Below, in pieces: positions 1 through 11,155 of a DNA stretch of 64,000 nucleotides (positions within the stretch are counted from its first letter, which is position 1; the number at the start of each line of letters is the position of its first letter). Made by a program: the position numbers and the translations under genes. Below the pieces are notes generated by a model. The model worked only from the letters and a program-made list of their open reading frames with translations. It did no database searches and was not told where the DNA came from. This DNA comes from Perilla frutescens (taxonomy: Eukaryota; Streptophyta; Magnoliopsida; Lamiales; Lamiaceae): NCBI GenBank assembly GCA_026008535.1, contig BRKX01000009.1:47427001-47491000 (forward strand), in the 5' to 3' direction.

Positions 1-1189
1 TGAACGCCATCAACAGTTCATCCATCTTAGGTTTCTTTGGCTCATCGATCATTCTGTTAGTCACTAAAAACCTCGGTGCTGGCTGCAATGCGGTATTGGG
101 ATTACCATAAGATAGATTGGAACGGTTACCTTGGTAGAATTGATTCCCATATCCGTAATTGTTGTTGTTTTCGTAGCCTCTTTGATTAACATAATTCACG
201 TCCTCCATGGCATACCCCATAGGATTGTCTACCCCCCATCGTGTCATAGCATCAAATCGGCTGTTGATGGTGGCATTTAGAGTAGATAGCTGTGTGGCCA
301 GCTTAGATATCGGATGATTATCTTCTACTGCTGCAGCTCTCTTCATAATCTTCACCTACCGATCATTTTTCCACTGATAGCTATCTGTGGCCATGTCTAT
401 CATGATAGACACGGCTTGATCGTATCCTTTATTCAATAAGGACCCACCTGTAGAGGCATTCAGAAGCCTCTTCACCACTATGTCGTATCCGTCGTAGAAG
501 ATGCACACTTGATGGTCTACCCCAAATCTATGATTAAGGAACTTCCTCAGCAACTCTTGAAATCTCTCCCATACTTCATACAAATTCTCATCCTCATGAT
601 AGGGAAACTGAGTGATTTCGCTTTTCAGCTTTAAAGTCAGACAGAGAGGAAAGAATTTGTGCAGAAATTTATGGGCCAAGCTCTCCCAGGTATCCACCGT
701 ACTGAGATCTAGCGAATGATACCAATCCTTGGCCTCATCTCTCAGTAAAAATGAGAACAGACGAAGCTGAATAGTGTCATCCGACACCCTGTTCATTTTG
801 ATTGTACTGCATATCTCCAAGAATTGTTGCAGATGTGCATTCGGATTCTCAGCCTTGTGCCCTCCGTACTTATGCTATTGCACCATGCCCACCAGTCCTG
901 ACTTCAGTTCGAAATTATTAGCATTGATCCCGAACCCGAGAACATGGCCATGGTTGAGCACCGGTGTGAACAGTTGATTTATCAGCACCGGAACGGCTTC
1001 TCGCTCTTGGAATCTCCGCTGCATTTCCTCCAACTGTTGTTGCATGCGGATCATTTGTTCAGCTGTAACAGGAGCTGATGGTTGTTGTTCTGCTATCTCT
1101 CTCTTTCTTCTTGCGTTGTTTCATCGAGCAGTAGCTTCAATCTCTAGGTTAAATGGTTCCAATGGTTGCTTGTTGGAACGGGTGTTCAT
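1..1189 (-). pseudogene. gag polyprotein, broken by three in-frame stops
   Basis: One continuous minus-strand frame opens with MNTRSNKQ at 1189 and runs to the window edge. It contains a Retrotrans_gag-like core (DEAKDWYHSL, KFLHKFFP, YEVWERFQELL, FGVDHQVCIFYDG) at about 460-760. Downstream is an Asn/Gly/Tyr-rich tail (YVNQRGYENNNNYGYG), and the frame leaves the window at KPKMDELLMAF. Stops interrupt it near 1121 (after EATAR), near 877 (after GLVGMVQ) and at 356 (after QWKNDR). The same order of blocks occurs in the Gag at 15618-17261. Gag would form the virus-like particle; this copy is dead. Confidence 0.8.
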
Positions 1190-1298
1190 GCACTACCTAT
1201 CGACGATAGAACGAATAATAAAAGTAAAATAACTAAAAGAAAAATGTCTAGAGTAGCACAATTAATCTTATAACAATATTAGAATTTAAACTAAATAA

Positions 1299-1315
1299 TC
1301 CCCGATAATGGCGCC
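1299..1315 (-). other. primer-binding site, tRNA-Asp type
   Basis: On the minus strand this reads GGCGCCATTATCGGGGA. It is an imperfect complement of the 3' end of plant cytosolic tRNA-Asp, whose perfect site is TGGCGCCGTTGCCGGGGA. It lies a few bases inside the LTR, as expected for minus-strand priming. Confidence 0.8.
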
Positions 1316-1322
1316 TAAAACT

Positions 1323-2667
1323 TGATCAACCTTTTATTCAACTAGAAATTAAACCGCAAGTGTACGGTGCAATTATAGCAAATACGGCAAGCAAGAGTAT
1401 CATATCCACGGAGATTAAATAATTCAACCCTAAGTACTATGACATCAATTAACCTACACTATCTAGACGCACGAAGTATCAGGATATGAACTATAATTAA
1501 ATTAATTAAAATCAAACTTCAACAATAAAAATGAAAAGCAATGAACCAAAGATCACAAATCAAGAATAAATCAATTAAGCGAGAGAATCCTAGGGAGTCG
1601 ATTTCATTGACTAATCAACATAGTTGGTAACTTCACTCAATGTTCATTACAACTCAAGTTCGATTAGGACGATCACTTAAATAATTCAAACCCTCTCTCA
1701 AAGTATTTAAATCATAGATTACAAATTAAAAACCAACGTCTCAGTTCAATTCCTAATTTGCTACTCCGGCAAGCTCTCAATATCAAATATCCTCAGTCTT
1801 TATCTCAAATCTCTCGATTCTATTAATTAAGGTGTTAATTGTTCCCAATCACGCATTCAAACTTATCTCTCGAATGTTGGAACAATGCATAAAATCAATC
1901 CAATTAATGACCAATTAACGAAAAGTATTAAACACAAGAACAATTAAAATAGAGCAAGGTCTAAACATTAAGATCAAACTCAAATATGCTTCATAGTCAA
2001 TTACTTTCAATCCCTAGAATCCGATATATTTAGCTAGCCATGGTGAATAAAGAGAACATAAAATATCTAGTACAATTCATGATTAAAATTCGACAAAAAA
2101 TAAAAAAACCTGGAGGTAGAATATCGACTTGTCTTGATCAACTCTTGAACTCTCTTCTTGATTGCACTCCTCTTGATCTTCTCTTCAATTGTGGTTCTAG
2201 GGTTTGGGGTGTGTTATGATGTTCAAAAATCGCCTCAAGAGAACCCTTTTATATCTAGAATGAATTGGAAAGAAGTAGGAATCGCAAAGGGTAAGTTGGA
2301 GAAGTTGGAAAATTCACGTCTTCTGCGCACGGGCCGTGCGCTCGCTGAAATTTAGCGCACGGTCCGTGCGGCACTTTCTGGATCAACTTTTAATTTGAAA
2401 CTCATACGCACGGGCGGTGCCGTCAACTGTACTCCACCGCACGGTCCGTACGGCACTCTTTTGCTGGAATATGGCTCGTTTTCACTTCCTACTTTGTGCC
2501 TCTTGTCTTTTGACTTGTTTTCATCCCTTTATCACATGCAAAACTCGATAAACTCGTGAAACCAACAATTAAACGAAAATTAAACTTAAATGCACTTAAA
2601 TAACCTGAGAGCTACACAAAATGCAACAAGTTCAACCCCGAAATGCGTTGAAAAATCGAGTTTATCA
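1323..2667 (-). repeat. LTR of the left-edge Athila/Tat-type element (5' LTR)
   Basis: It begins TGATCAAC next to the primer site and ends GTTTATCA, so the ends are TGAT/ATCA. The length is about 1345 bp. At 2325-2460 it holds a GC-rich block with repeated palindromic words such as CGCACGGTCCGTGCG in otherwise AT-rich DNA. The open frame at 2158-2355 is not considered a gene. No partner LTR is visible, so age cannot be estimated. Confidence 0.8.
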
Positions 2668-3650
2668 CTTCTGCAATTAGTGATTCTTTTCTTTCTAATT
2701 AGTGATACTTTTTCCATATTAATGAAACTCCGCTTCACCCCATAAATAATGATATTCATATGTGCATTAATAATACTTCACCTCATAAATAAAGATACTT
2801 TGGTTGATGATTTACTCTACTCATAGTTAATGATACTTTACCTTATAATTAATGATACTTTTTTTGGCTCAATAATTAGTCAACCGCCCGAAAAAAAAAT
2901 ATTTTTTTAAAAATAAATGTATACCCTGAGAAGAATATATTATATTTATTTAAAAAAAAGAAAAAAAACAAAGGAAACGAAAAAAAACAAGAAGAAAGAA
3001 AGAAAAAAAGAAGAAGAAAGAAGAAAAGAAGAAGAAGAAAGTAGAAAAATAAGGAAACGAGAAAAAAGGAGAAGAAAGAAAGAAAGAAAACAAAATCTGC
3101 ACAGGAAATGGAATTTGGGTATTTGATTTTTCCTACAATTTTAGTAGAAGAAAGAAGAAAACGTATTAGTATTTTAAAAATAAATGTATACCCTAAAATT
3201 AAATTGAATTAATTTATTTTTTTTAAATTCAATTTATTTTTAGGTTATATTTTTTATTTCAAAAAAAATAATTTTTGAAATAAATATATAACCTAAAATT
3301 AAATTGAATTAATTTATTATTTTTTATTCGATATCTCACATGACGCTAACGCATGAACTCGTATATTGCGCTTGATATACAATAATTATTAAAATAAAAA
3401 AAAAGAAAAAAAAGAAAAAATAGAAACGAACAAAAATGAGAAGAAAGGAAGAAAAAAAGAAGAAGAAAGAAGAAAAAGGAGGAGTGGGCTGTTGGCCTAA
3501 CAGCCACCAAAAACAGAAAAAAAAAATCTGTTGGGCGGGTTTTGGGGCGGGTTGGGTATTATTTGACCCGTCTAACATAAAAGACCCGTTAGACTGTCTC
3601 ATACAAGTTTTTGTCATCTCCCATTTATTAAAAAGGAAATGTTTCAAATT
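2668..3650 (+). repeat. dispersed modular repeat, copy A
   Basis: Modules in order: GTGATACTT-type short repeats (2680-2870); AAATAAATGTATACCCT-type units (2910-3310); a GCTAACGCATGAACTCG block ending in TTGATAT (3340-3375); a long A/G tract (3390-3485); a GGGCGGGTTTTGGGGCGGGT segment (3535-3560); and a GACCCGTCTAA...TTAGAC...TTTTTGTC module (3565-3617). The same modules recur inverted at 51162-52700 and in part at 63300-64000. Lys/Glu-rich open frames here are products of the purine tract. The transposon class is unknown. Confidence 0.65.
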
Positions 3651-3747
3651 CAAATAATTAAAGAATAGAAAATTATTACTCCACGAGTTTCGTTTTCATT
3701 TTTGTTTTAGCATTTTTTTTCAAGAATTAACAAATAATATTATGGAC

Positions 3748-5658
3748 TGTAACGTCCCAATTTTACTTTAATAGAAAAAGGCACGTTATCTATGCTTTTC
3801 ATTAATAAAAATATTTTACATGAAGTATAACGAAAGTTTCAAGGCATAACTCGACATTTATTACATAAAATAAAGCTAAAAATAAATTAAATCTTTAATT
3901 ATGCTTGACTACTTGACCACCATCATCATATCTTGCCCGCTACGCATCTCCCGAGACAACACCTGAAAAGATAAGTAGATTTTGGGGTGAGTACTACTGA
4001 CTCAGTGGGGAGTGTCCAATTATCCAAGCTATATAAAATTAAACGAGTAGGTGAGAATAATAAAAGTGTTCAGTCCGTAGACCAAACCATATAGCCCGTA
4101 GGCCCTGTCTTGTTTAGCCCGAAAGCCCTGTCTCATTTAGCCCGGAGGCCCATTCTCATTGAGCCCGGAGGCCCATGCTAAATTAGCCCGGAGGCCCATG
4201 CCTGTGTCATCACATACTCGATAATAAAATATAGAAAGAATAATCAGGACAAGATCACGTAAAACCCCACCTTGACCTTGATCTTAATATTAACCAATTA
4301 AGTCCTGCGCGCCTCGCCTATAAATTAATTATCTTGAAATTAATACAATGCATAACATGATGTAATTAAACTATGCTTGAATTCAAACTATGATGTATGC
4401 TTTAAAACAATAACCATATATAACGACAGAATTCTTTAATTCCATTTATTATCCAACTAATTATATAAATAATACATACACGGTACATATTTATATAAAA
4501 AGAAATAATGCACCAAAACTTTGTCACTACACACAATCACATGCATATACTATTTACATAAATTATATATATGTACGTATGGACATATATATATATATAT
4601 TACATATATAAACACATCAATCACATATATGATATATATATATATACGTACCACTCATAGTTTCTATATATATATATATAACACTCAACACACACATATG
4701 CATACATTATAAATACACGTACCACAAACACATACACACACACACACATATATATATACACACGCACGCACATCACACAAACCAACATATAAAGTCTATC
4801 AACACACAACACATGCACCTATACATACAATAAAACATGCATGAAAAAGTACCAATCCCCTTAACTCTTTATGCCCACCATAATGACAAGACAAAGAAGA
4901 AAAAAAAGTCAAAGCCTACACTTTTCTCTCTCCACTCATCTTGTTTCTTCGACCAAAAAAAAGAATGGCAACACTGTGAAAACTCCACACAATCTGAATA
5001 TATATATCATTCCCTAAAAAGAAATTAAATATGGTGCATGCGAAAAAAAGAGAAAAAAAGTGCCAACTGGAAGAAAATATCCCCATACCTTGAGGAAAAC
5101 TGGAAACGTGAAACTCAAATCCATTTCCCCTTTCTTTTATTTGTTTCGTGGGAAAAATGATGGGGAAAAATAACTCTGTTTATAATGATGGGTTAGGGTT
5201 AGAGTTTGAAGAGGACAGGAGATTACAAGGTTATCTTGTTTCAATAATAAAAGATAGAGTTGATAAACTTCAAAATTTGGAATGATAAAATTTGTAGGCA
5301 AAGATATCCGAACAAGAAGAGGAAGAAGAATTGAAACATCTAGAATGTGGGCCTCAATACTTGGGCTTGGAAAAATAAAAGATCTGGGCTCCAAATAATT
5401 CTAAATGGGCTAGCTAGAAATAAATTTTGGACAAAATAAATAAATGTTACACATTAGGCACTAAATAAATTAAATGCATGCTCATGCTATGAAATTACTA
5501 TATATTAAAATGAATTCATTCTCGGAAGAAAATAAATTACTTAGGCAAAAACTTATTAGACTTAATCAATTAATATCACACATAAATAAATAAAACCAAT
5601 ATAATATTTCATGAAAAAATGTAGCAATTTAAATATTAGAAAAAACCGGGTCGCTACA
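3748..5658 (-). mobile_element. solo LTR of a Ty3/gypsy element with 5-bp target duplication
   Basis: The unit begins TGTAACGTCCC and ends GGGTCGCTACA. It is flanked on both sides by an identical TGGAC (3743-3747 and 5659-5663). A single LTR-like unit of 1911 bp with a perfect target duplication and no internal genes is the product expected from recombination between two LTRs. Reverse-complemented, its start (TGTAGCGACCC) resembles chromovirus LTRs, so the parent element probably lay on the minus strand. It contains a short tandem array at 4085-4205 and TA/CA microsatellites at 4580-4780. Confidence 0.88.
4085..4205 (+). repeat. short tandem array inside the solo LTR
   Basis: About five degenerate copies of a unit built on AGCCCGGAGGCCC, spaced 22-25 bp apart. 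It is part of the LTR and not independent. It may be a regulatory or slippage-generated array. Confidence 0.75.
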
Positions 5659-5663
5659 TGGAC

Positions 5664-6535
5664 TAATATACTTATCCCTCATATATGACAGAAAATTTTA
5701 TACATTTATATTTTCCTAAAATAGAATTTGGGATAGGACCGGGTTCAATTTGAGAGAGAGTGTGTGAAAGTATATAAAACATTAATCATTTTAACACAAA
5801 ATAAAAACGTTAGAACAACAATCATAATGAAATGGAGGGAGTGTATGGCATCACATCCAATTCAAATTTTCGGTTGGAACTCGTCATGTTTCACCATCAA
5901 ATTTATGATTTTAATAATATTTATTATAAAATAAAAATTAATTATAACATGAATAATCGTCACCAATATTTATCAACAAAAAAATGAAGTAAAAAAGTAT
6001 AAAATTTAATTTTTAAACAATCAATCATAATAATGAATTATTAATTAAAAACTAAAAATTAAATACTAAAAAATAATTATAGACCCTAATTGGATGGGGT
6101 GAATCCTAAAAATAATCATTATATTAAACTAAATCACAAAAAATAAAATTGAAGAAAAAATACAAGAAAAATCATAATTTGAAAATGCAACATGGACAGA
6201 GAGACTGCAACAAGAAATCTCATGTGGCATCTGACATTAGATTTTCTTATCAAACCTTGTGTCTGATTTGCACAATATCAAATTATGAATTTTTTTTGTA
6301 TTTTTTCTTCAATTTCAATATATTCTGTTTTTATTTTAATTTATCAAATAAAATGTATATTATTAACACCACAAAAGAAAAGAAAAAATAACCAACAATC
6401 CAATGCTCGAAGGCTAAAACAAAACAAACTAATCACAAAGCCAAAAGATCAAGCATGAAAACAATGAACAAACTACAAAATAAAATATATAAAAACCAAA
6501 ACAAACATGGAAAGAACACAGCTAATCGTTATAGA
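5664..6535. other. AT-rich intergenic stretch, no gene seen
   Basis: Very AT-rich with no coding frame of interest. The word GGAGGGAGTG near 5836-5847 resembles the end of a Stowaway-like MITE, but a matching opposite end was not found. The segment next to 6535 is probably the 3' untranslated part of the LINE that follows. Confidence 0.5.
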
Positions 6536-6539
6536 CACT

Positions 6540-6678
6540 GCCAAAAAAATCCGTCTCCACCGAAGAGTTAATATTCGGGATAGAGTGTAGCCACCATACA
6601 GCCGAAAAACCTGAACTAGCCCGCTTGTCCGCCACCTGATTTTCTTCCCGATAAATATACGACACGTGAAACTATTTG
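6540..6678 (-). pseudogene. LINE RNase H C-terminal fragment
   Basis: The minus strand encodes FHVSYIYREENQVADKRASSG, cited here only by its key words: the final RNase H motif of plant LINEs (HIYREGN.VAD..AS.G). It is the natural continuation of the RNase H start at about 8010-8300. A 1.3-kb insertion therefore splits one LINE copy. Confidence 0.65.
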
Positions 6679-7975
6679 TGTTGGGGTTTTTTCAAATTGT
6701 ACCCCCACATGATCGATTCGAATACCATTAATTTCATGCTCATGTACATTATAATTTTATATGTGATATTAATTAACCTATTTTGAATTAACATGCAAGT
6801 TCAATTTCGAATTTGTTGTAGCAGAAGAAAATAGAGTCTATCGAAATTACACTTATAAATGTTGTCGGGTTGATCACGGGATTAAAGGTTTAATCCCGTT
6901 GTTGATGGAGAATACACGAACTTGGCGAATCCTTCATGGTGTTCAAAATATTACAGCTCTCATATTCTACTTCTTGATCTTTTGTTGTATTCCCGGACCT
7001 CATCTAGATGCAGGGTGGACTGCAGACTATTAAACGGTTGTGGAAGCTCTAGGAATGAAGAGAGCACAAGGAGGGGCTATATTTCTTGTATTTCCTTATT
7101 TGGTATGGGACTTTACTATTGGGACATCCCAAAAAGGCAAGAAGGACCTTGCTATTGGGACGAAGGGAGTATTATTTTTGTTCCACTAAAGAAATAATAC
7201 TGACCTACCAATTTAATATATATTTAATTATGAATATGTTTTCTCATTTAGTTTAGCCATTACCCATCTTTAAAATATAATGTCCATTAATTAATTATGT
7301 AAGCTTCTGACAACTATAATTAATTAATATCTTATTCCGAGAGTAGTACCGCACAACTTCCGTATCATGTAATATTCTGCCTGCGGGGCATCCCATGATC
7401 TTTGTGCTTCCTCAAGATGACATAATCAACCTGGTGCACTAGGACATAACGGCCATGTATAATGCACGACCCATCATATATGTAAATGTCATTGCCCAAA
7501 ATATTAAGGTTGTTGATCCTATCAAAGAATTTCACTCATTGATAAATCAAAGTAGTCGACACAACATATAAATGTCCACCAATATATATAGGTTAAGAAC
7601 CCGAACAATCTTTATTCTCTCACTTAAGGTCAAAATAGAGAATAGTATCATATCGTGATCCTCCTCAATACACAAGCCGGTGTAGTAGAATAATCAGCTA
7701 GTCAAGATAAACTAACTATCAAATTATTATATAGTGTACCGATGGTTGTTCAGGACCATATAAGTCGTGAGTCTTTTAATACAATGCAAGGAATCCGATG
7801 ATATGATCTTTACCATGTGTTCATCCACACCATATCATTTACAATGCAAGTATATGGAATGTGTAATTAAATATAAGAATAATTAAAAGCACACAGTGAC
7901 TGCAATAATTATTCAATCTATATCATCTTAATATTATTTAATGTATACAAAGACAAGCTTTCCAGTATAAAAAAC
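6679..7975. mobile_element. unclassified insertion splitting the LINE
   Basis: This segment separates the two halves of a LINE RNase H domain. Its left edge starts TGTTGGGG, which is LTR-like, but I could not place a convincing right edge or target duplication. It contains a MITE-like end (GGGACGAAGGGAGTA) near 7157-7171. The open frame at 6922-7197 resembles no family I recognise. It could be a solo LTR of a Ty1/copia element, but this is uncertain. Confidence 0.35.
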
Positions 7976-9408
7976 CAATAGTTTGGCTATCAAAAACAAC
8001 AGAACCCTCAACAACATCCCTTCACCCTCTAAGGAATCAGACCGATGCATCTGTAAAAAATTCCCACCATCGAGGTGGAGTCCACCTCTAGCAAGATATG
8101 AGAAAATCCCTTAATTACAAATTCTAATGCAAAGATAGCCCCCACATCTCTGCCTCAAAAGACAATCTGACTCCCTACTTTTCATGAAAACATGCAAGCA
8201 TCGAGCCCCTATGATTGCGAAGCACACCTCCGTAAGCCACCATACTTGGAGCCCCTAATGCCGATGACCCATCTGTATTTATACAGTAATAATTCCCTTC
8301 GGTTTAGCAACTCTCCCCCGAACCTGCAGCCTGTGAAGAATGATCAAATAATCCACCATGTTCTTCATGAACCCCATTTTAGCCGAAACCAATGAAGACT
8401 CCCACAATGCCAATTTAACTAAAGTAATGAGGCCAAATTCCATGGGTTTAAATTCATCATAAGTATCCCGATTTCAAGCACTCCATATTCCCCAAACTAA
8501 TGTAATCACCGCAATCCTCCAAAGAAGCGCAGCATGTGAGCTGAATGTGCACTTAATATAAAACAGGATCATCTCATGAAATGAAGAAAATGTAGTAAAC
8601 TGGAGATTGAAGCTTTGAAAAATCCAACTCCATGCGGCGTGTACCACACCACAATTCTCAAATAGATGATCAAAATTTTCCTTCTCTTGCCTACACAAAA
8701 TGCAAATCAGAGGACCGGAATAATCATATCGATGACTCTTTTCCATCATCGACAATCTTTCCAGAATAGCATGCCAAGTCATGTTTGAACGACTATGCCA
8801 CAATCATTTTGCCCAACTAATTACCTTTGCGTAATGAGTGCAATTAAAATGTTTTGCCACTTTCTATTGAAAGTTCCATGCACCGATCTTTGCCATATCC
8901 TCTCGTCCTCTTTGTGAGTGAATGGAACTTAATTGCAAGATATCCCAGATGAACTCCGGGAATGATTGCACAAATCTCTACGTAAAACCCACCCATCTCC
9001 CTCTAAGAAATTTGACACCTTATCCAGCAAAGTGACATGCTCATCTTGAGGAATCTCTAATCTATCCACAAATCTGTAGCTCAACCAATTATCAAGCCAA
9101 AAAAGAGTACTCCGGCCATTAGCTAAAATCATAATTGAGCCTTGCACAGGGGAAGAAATATGGCCTCGGACATTCTGCCAAATTGAAGAGCCTGCATATT
9201 TCTACTTGGTAACATAACAAGAATTTGGCATATATCTTTTTCTAAAAAGTTTATAAACCTAGTCCGACTCAGTAATCACTCTCTACAGAAGCCTCATTGA
9301 AAGACTCCTACTAAGCACAAATAAAGAGTTGAATCCCAACCCCATTCTTCTTTCAAAGCACAAACTCACTCATATGCCACTGCCATTCTCGTCCCAACTG
9401 ATAGAGAT
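7976..9408 (-). pseudogene. LINE ORF2 3' part: zf-RVT region and RNase H start, decayed
   Basis: Read on the minus strand, 9147-8929 encodes the NGRSTLFWLDNWL block typical of plant LINE reverse-transcriptase C-termini. Next, 8803-8474 encodes the zf-RVT segment (MTWHAILERL, CILCRQEKENFDHLFENC, LLWRIAVITLVWGIW). After that, about 8300-8010 encodes an RNase H start (INTDGSSALGAPSM, GGVLRNHRG, then LEVDST in another frame). Frames change and stops occur, so it is a dead copy. Its upstream part is cut at 9408 by a gypsy LTR. The remaining RNase H end lies at 6540-6678. Confidence 0.75.
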
Positions 9409-11155
9409 GATTTTAGAGTGAATGAAAACTGGAATAATAACTTCAATTAAACAGAACGGTAATCTAAACCCTAAGGTTCCTTAGACTTTCGTCTGCTAAA
9501 ATAACATGATACTTATTCTAAGCATGACCTAACTTGTGAAAATACTAACTTAAATACTAAGTGTTGTAGCCATGCAAGGCCTGCAAAACCCACTTACCAT
9601 AAATAACTAAAAGAACTAACTTAATTAAATAAGGAAATAACAATTTAATTAAATAAGGAAATAACAACTTAAATAAAACGCGCATCTAGCCACGAGCATA
9701 GACTTGCAAATCTGGTCTATAAAGTGTCGTCCTCCTCGAAATAGCCTTGACCACAAGGCTCGAATCAGGAAATTGCTTCTGCACCTCATCGTCATCCAAC
9801 CAAGTAGCCTCTTCCTCACTAAACCCAACCCACTTCACTAGTACTTGATCAATTCGAACCCCATTCCGCCTCACATCGCGACCTTGTAATACCCTCTCAG
9901 GAGAGTAGCACATTTCTTCGGACCCCAACACTCGGGAAGCTCACCCCTCACATGCTGGACTCCCACTGCCGGGTTTAACAATGACACATGAAATACAAGA
10001 TGCACATTAGTAGTTTTAGATAACTTCAAACGATATGCTACAGCGCCAATTCGAGCCACTACCTCAAAAGGTCTGAAAAAACGAGGAGCCAGCTTTGCAT
10101 TCATCTGACGAAACAAGGTCTTTTGTCTGTATTATCGAAATTTAAGGAATACCCAATCACCCACCTTAAATTCTAGAGGACGACGATGCTTATTAGCCTC
10201 CAACATCATTCAGTGCCAACTGAAACCTCAAATGCTGAAGCACTTCATCTCTCTCCCTCAATTTCTCCGCTACCGCCTGCACCCGAATTTCACCAGGTAA
10301 GAATTGACGGATAACAGGTGGTGGGCGACCATACACCACCTCAAAAGGTGTTCCCCCCTGCTCCAGACTAAAATCCAGTGTTATAACAATATGCCGCCCA
10401 ACCAAGCCACTTACTCCATCCTTTCGAATGATCAGGTGTAAAACAACGCAGATAAGTTTCTACACAACGGTTTAACACCTCCGACTGACCATCCGATTCA
10501 AGATGATATGCATAACTCATTCTAAAGGTCGTGCCAGTTAACTTAAACAGTTCTTGCCAAAAATTACTCAAAAATAATGAATCCCTATCCGACACAATAC
10601 TCCGTGGAATGCCATGCAACCGAACCACCTCTTTGGCAAAAATCTGTGCGATGGACCTAGCAGTGAAAGGGTGTCGCAGCCCGATAAAATGTCCATACTT
10701 TGAGAAATGATCCACCACCACCAGAATGCAATTGTAGGATTCTGAACGGGGTAAGCTTGATATAAAATCCATACTTATATCCTCCCACACATGAGCTTGA
10801 ATAGGTAAAGGTTTAAGCAATCCTGCTGGAGATTTCGTCTCATACTTATTTCTTTGACAAACTCCACATGCAGCCACGTACTCTGTAACTTGTCGCATCA
10901 TCCGTGGCCAATATACACTTGCTGCTAACCGCCTATAAGTGCGTAATGCCCCTGAACGGCAGGTAACGGACCAATTTGATAGAGATGATTTTAGAGTGAA
11001 TAAGAACTGGAATAATAACTTCAATTAAACAGAATGGTAATCCAAACCCTAGCCAAAATCAAAACCTTAAGATTCCTCAGACTTTCATCTGCCAAAATAA
11101 TATGATGCTTATTCTAAGCATGACCTAACGTGCGAAAAAACTAACTTAAAAAAAA
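9409..11155 (-). mobile_element. internally deleted Ty3/gypsy chromovirus
   Basis: Two similar segments starting TGATAGAGATG (9409 onward and 10977-11155) flank an integrase-chromodomain segment. They read as the 3' LTR (left) and the start of the 5' LTR (right) of a minus-strand element. Just inside the right copy is AATTGGT, the beginning of a typical primer site, after which the sequence jumps into the integrase zinc-finger region. Gag, protease and reverse transcriptase are therefore deleted. The right LTR is cut at 11155 by the next element. Confidence 0.7.
9686..10971 (-). pseudogene. integrase with C-terminal chromodomain, frameshifted
   Basis: Reading from 10971 down: integrase zinc-finger remnant (LRTYRRLAASVYWP, CGVCQRNKYE); catalytic core with the D,D,E residues recognisable in SMDFISSL, SDRDSLFL and SEVLNR; the GTPFEVVYGRPPP segment; [16 protein letters not shown]; and a chromodomain (VLVKWVGFSEEEATWLD) ending at 9686. 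The pieces lie in different frames. The first zinc-finger histidine appears replaced (RSG where HSG is usual). Integrase would insert cDNA and the chromodomain would guide it to chromatin. This copy is non-functional. Confidence 0.8.

Larger units (their letters stand above)
1..2667 (-). mobile_element. Athila/Tat-type Ty3/gypsy retrotransposon, partial (runs off left edge)
   Basis: Read on the minus strand, the order is LTR (right), tRNA-Asp-type primer site, then gag running off the window at base 1. The LTR has TG...CA ends with TGAT/ATCA symmetry. The gag frame is continuous but carries three in-frame stops, so this copy cannot make Gag. Pol and the second LTR, if present, lie outside the window. 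The assignment rests on the tRNA-Asp primer site and on Gag similarity to the element at 11156-18613. Confidence 0.85.

Noticed and set aside
2917..3126. Lys/Glu-rich open frame, and similar frames at 3336-3657 and 51218-51550
   Set aside because: They are translations of long purine or pyrimidine tracts in a dispersed repeat, open on both strands.
6922..7197. 91-residue open frame as a host gene
   Set aside because: No recognisable domain. It ends in a MITE-like terminal sequence and lies within an insertion that splits a LINE.
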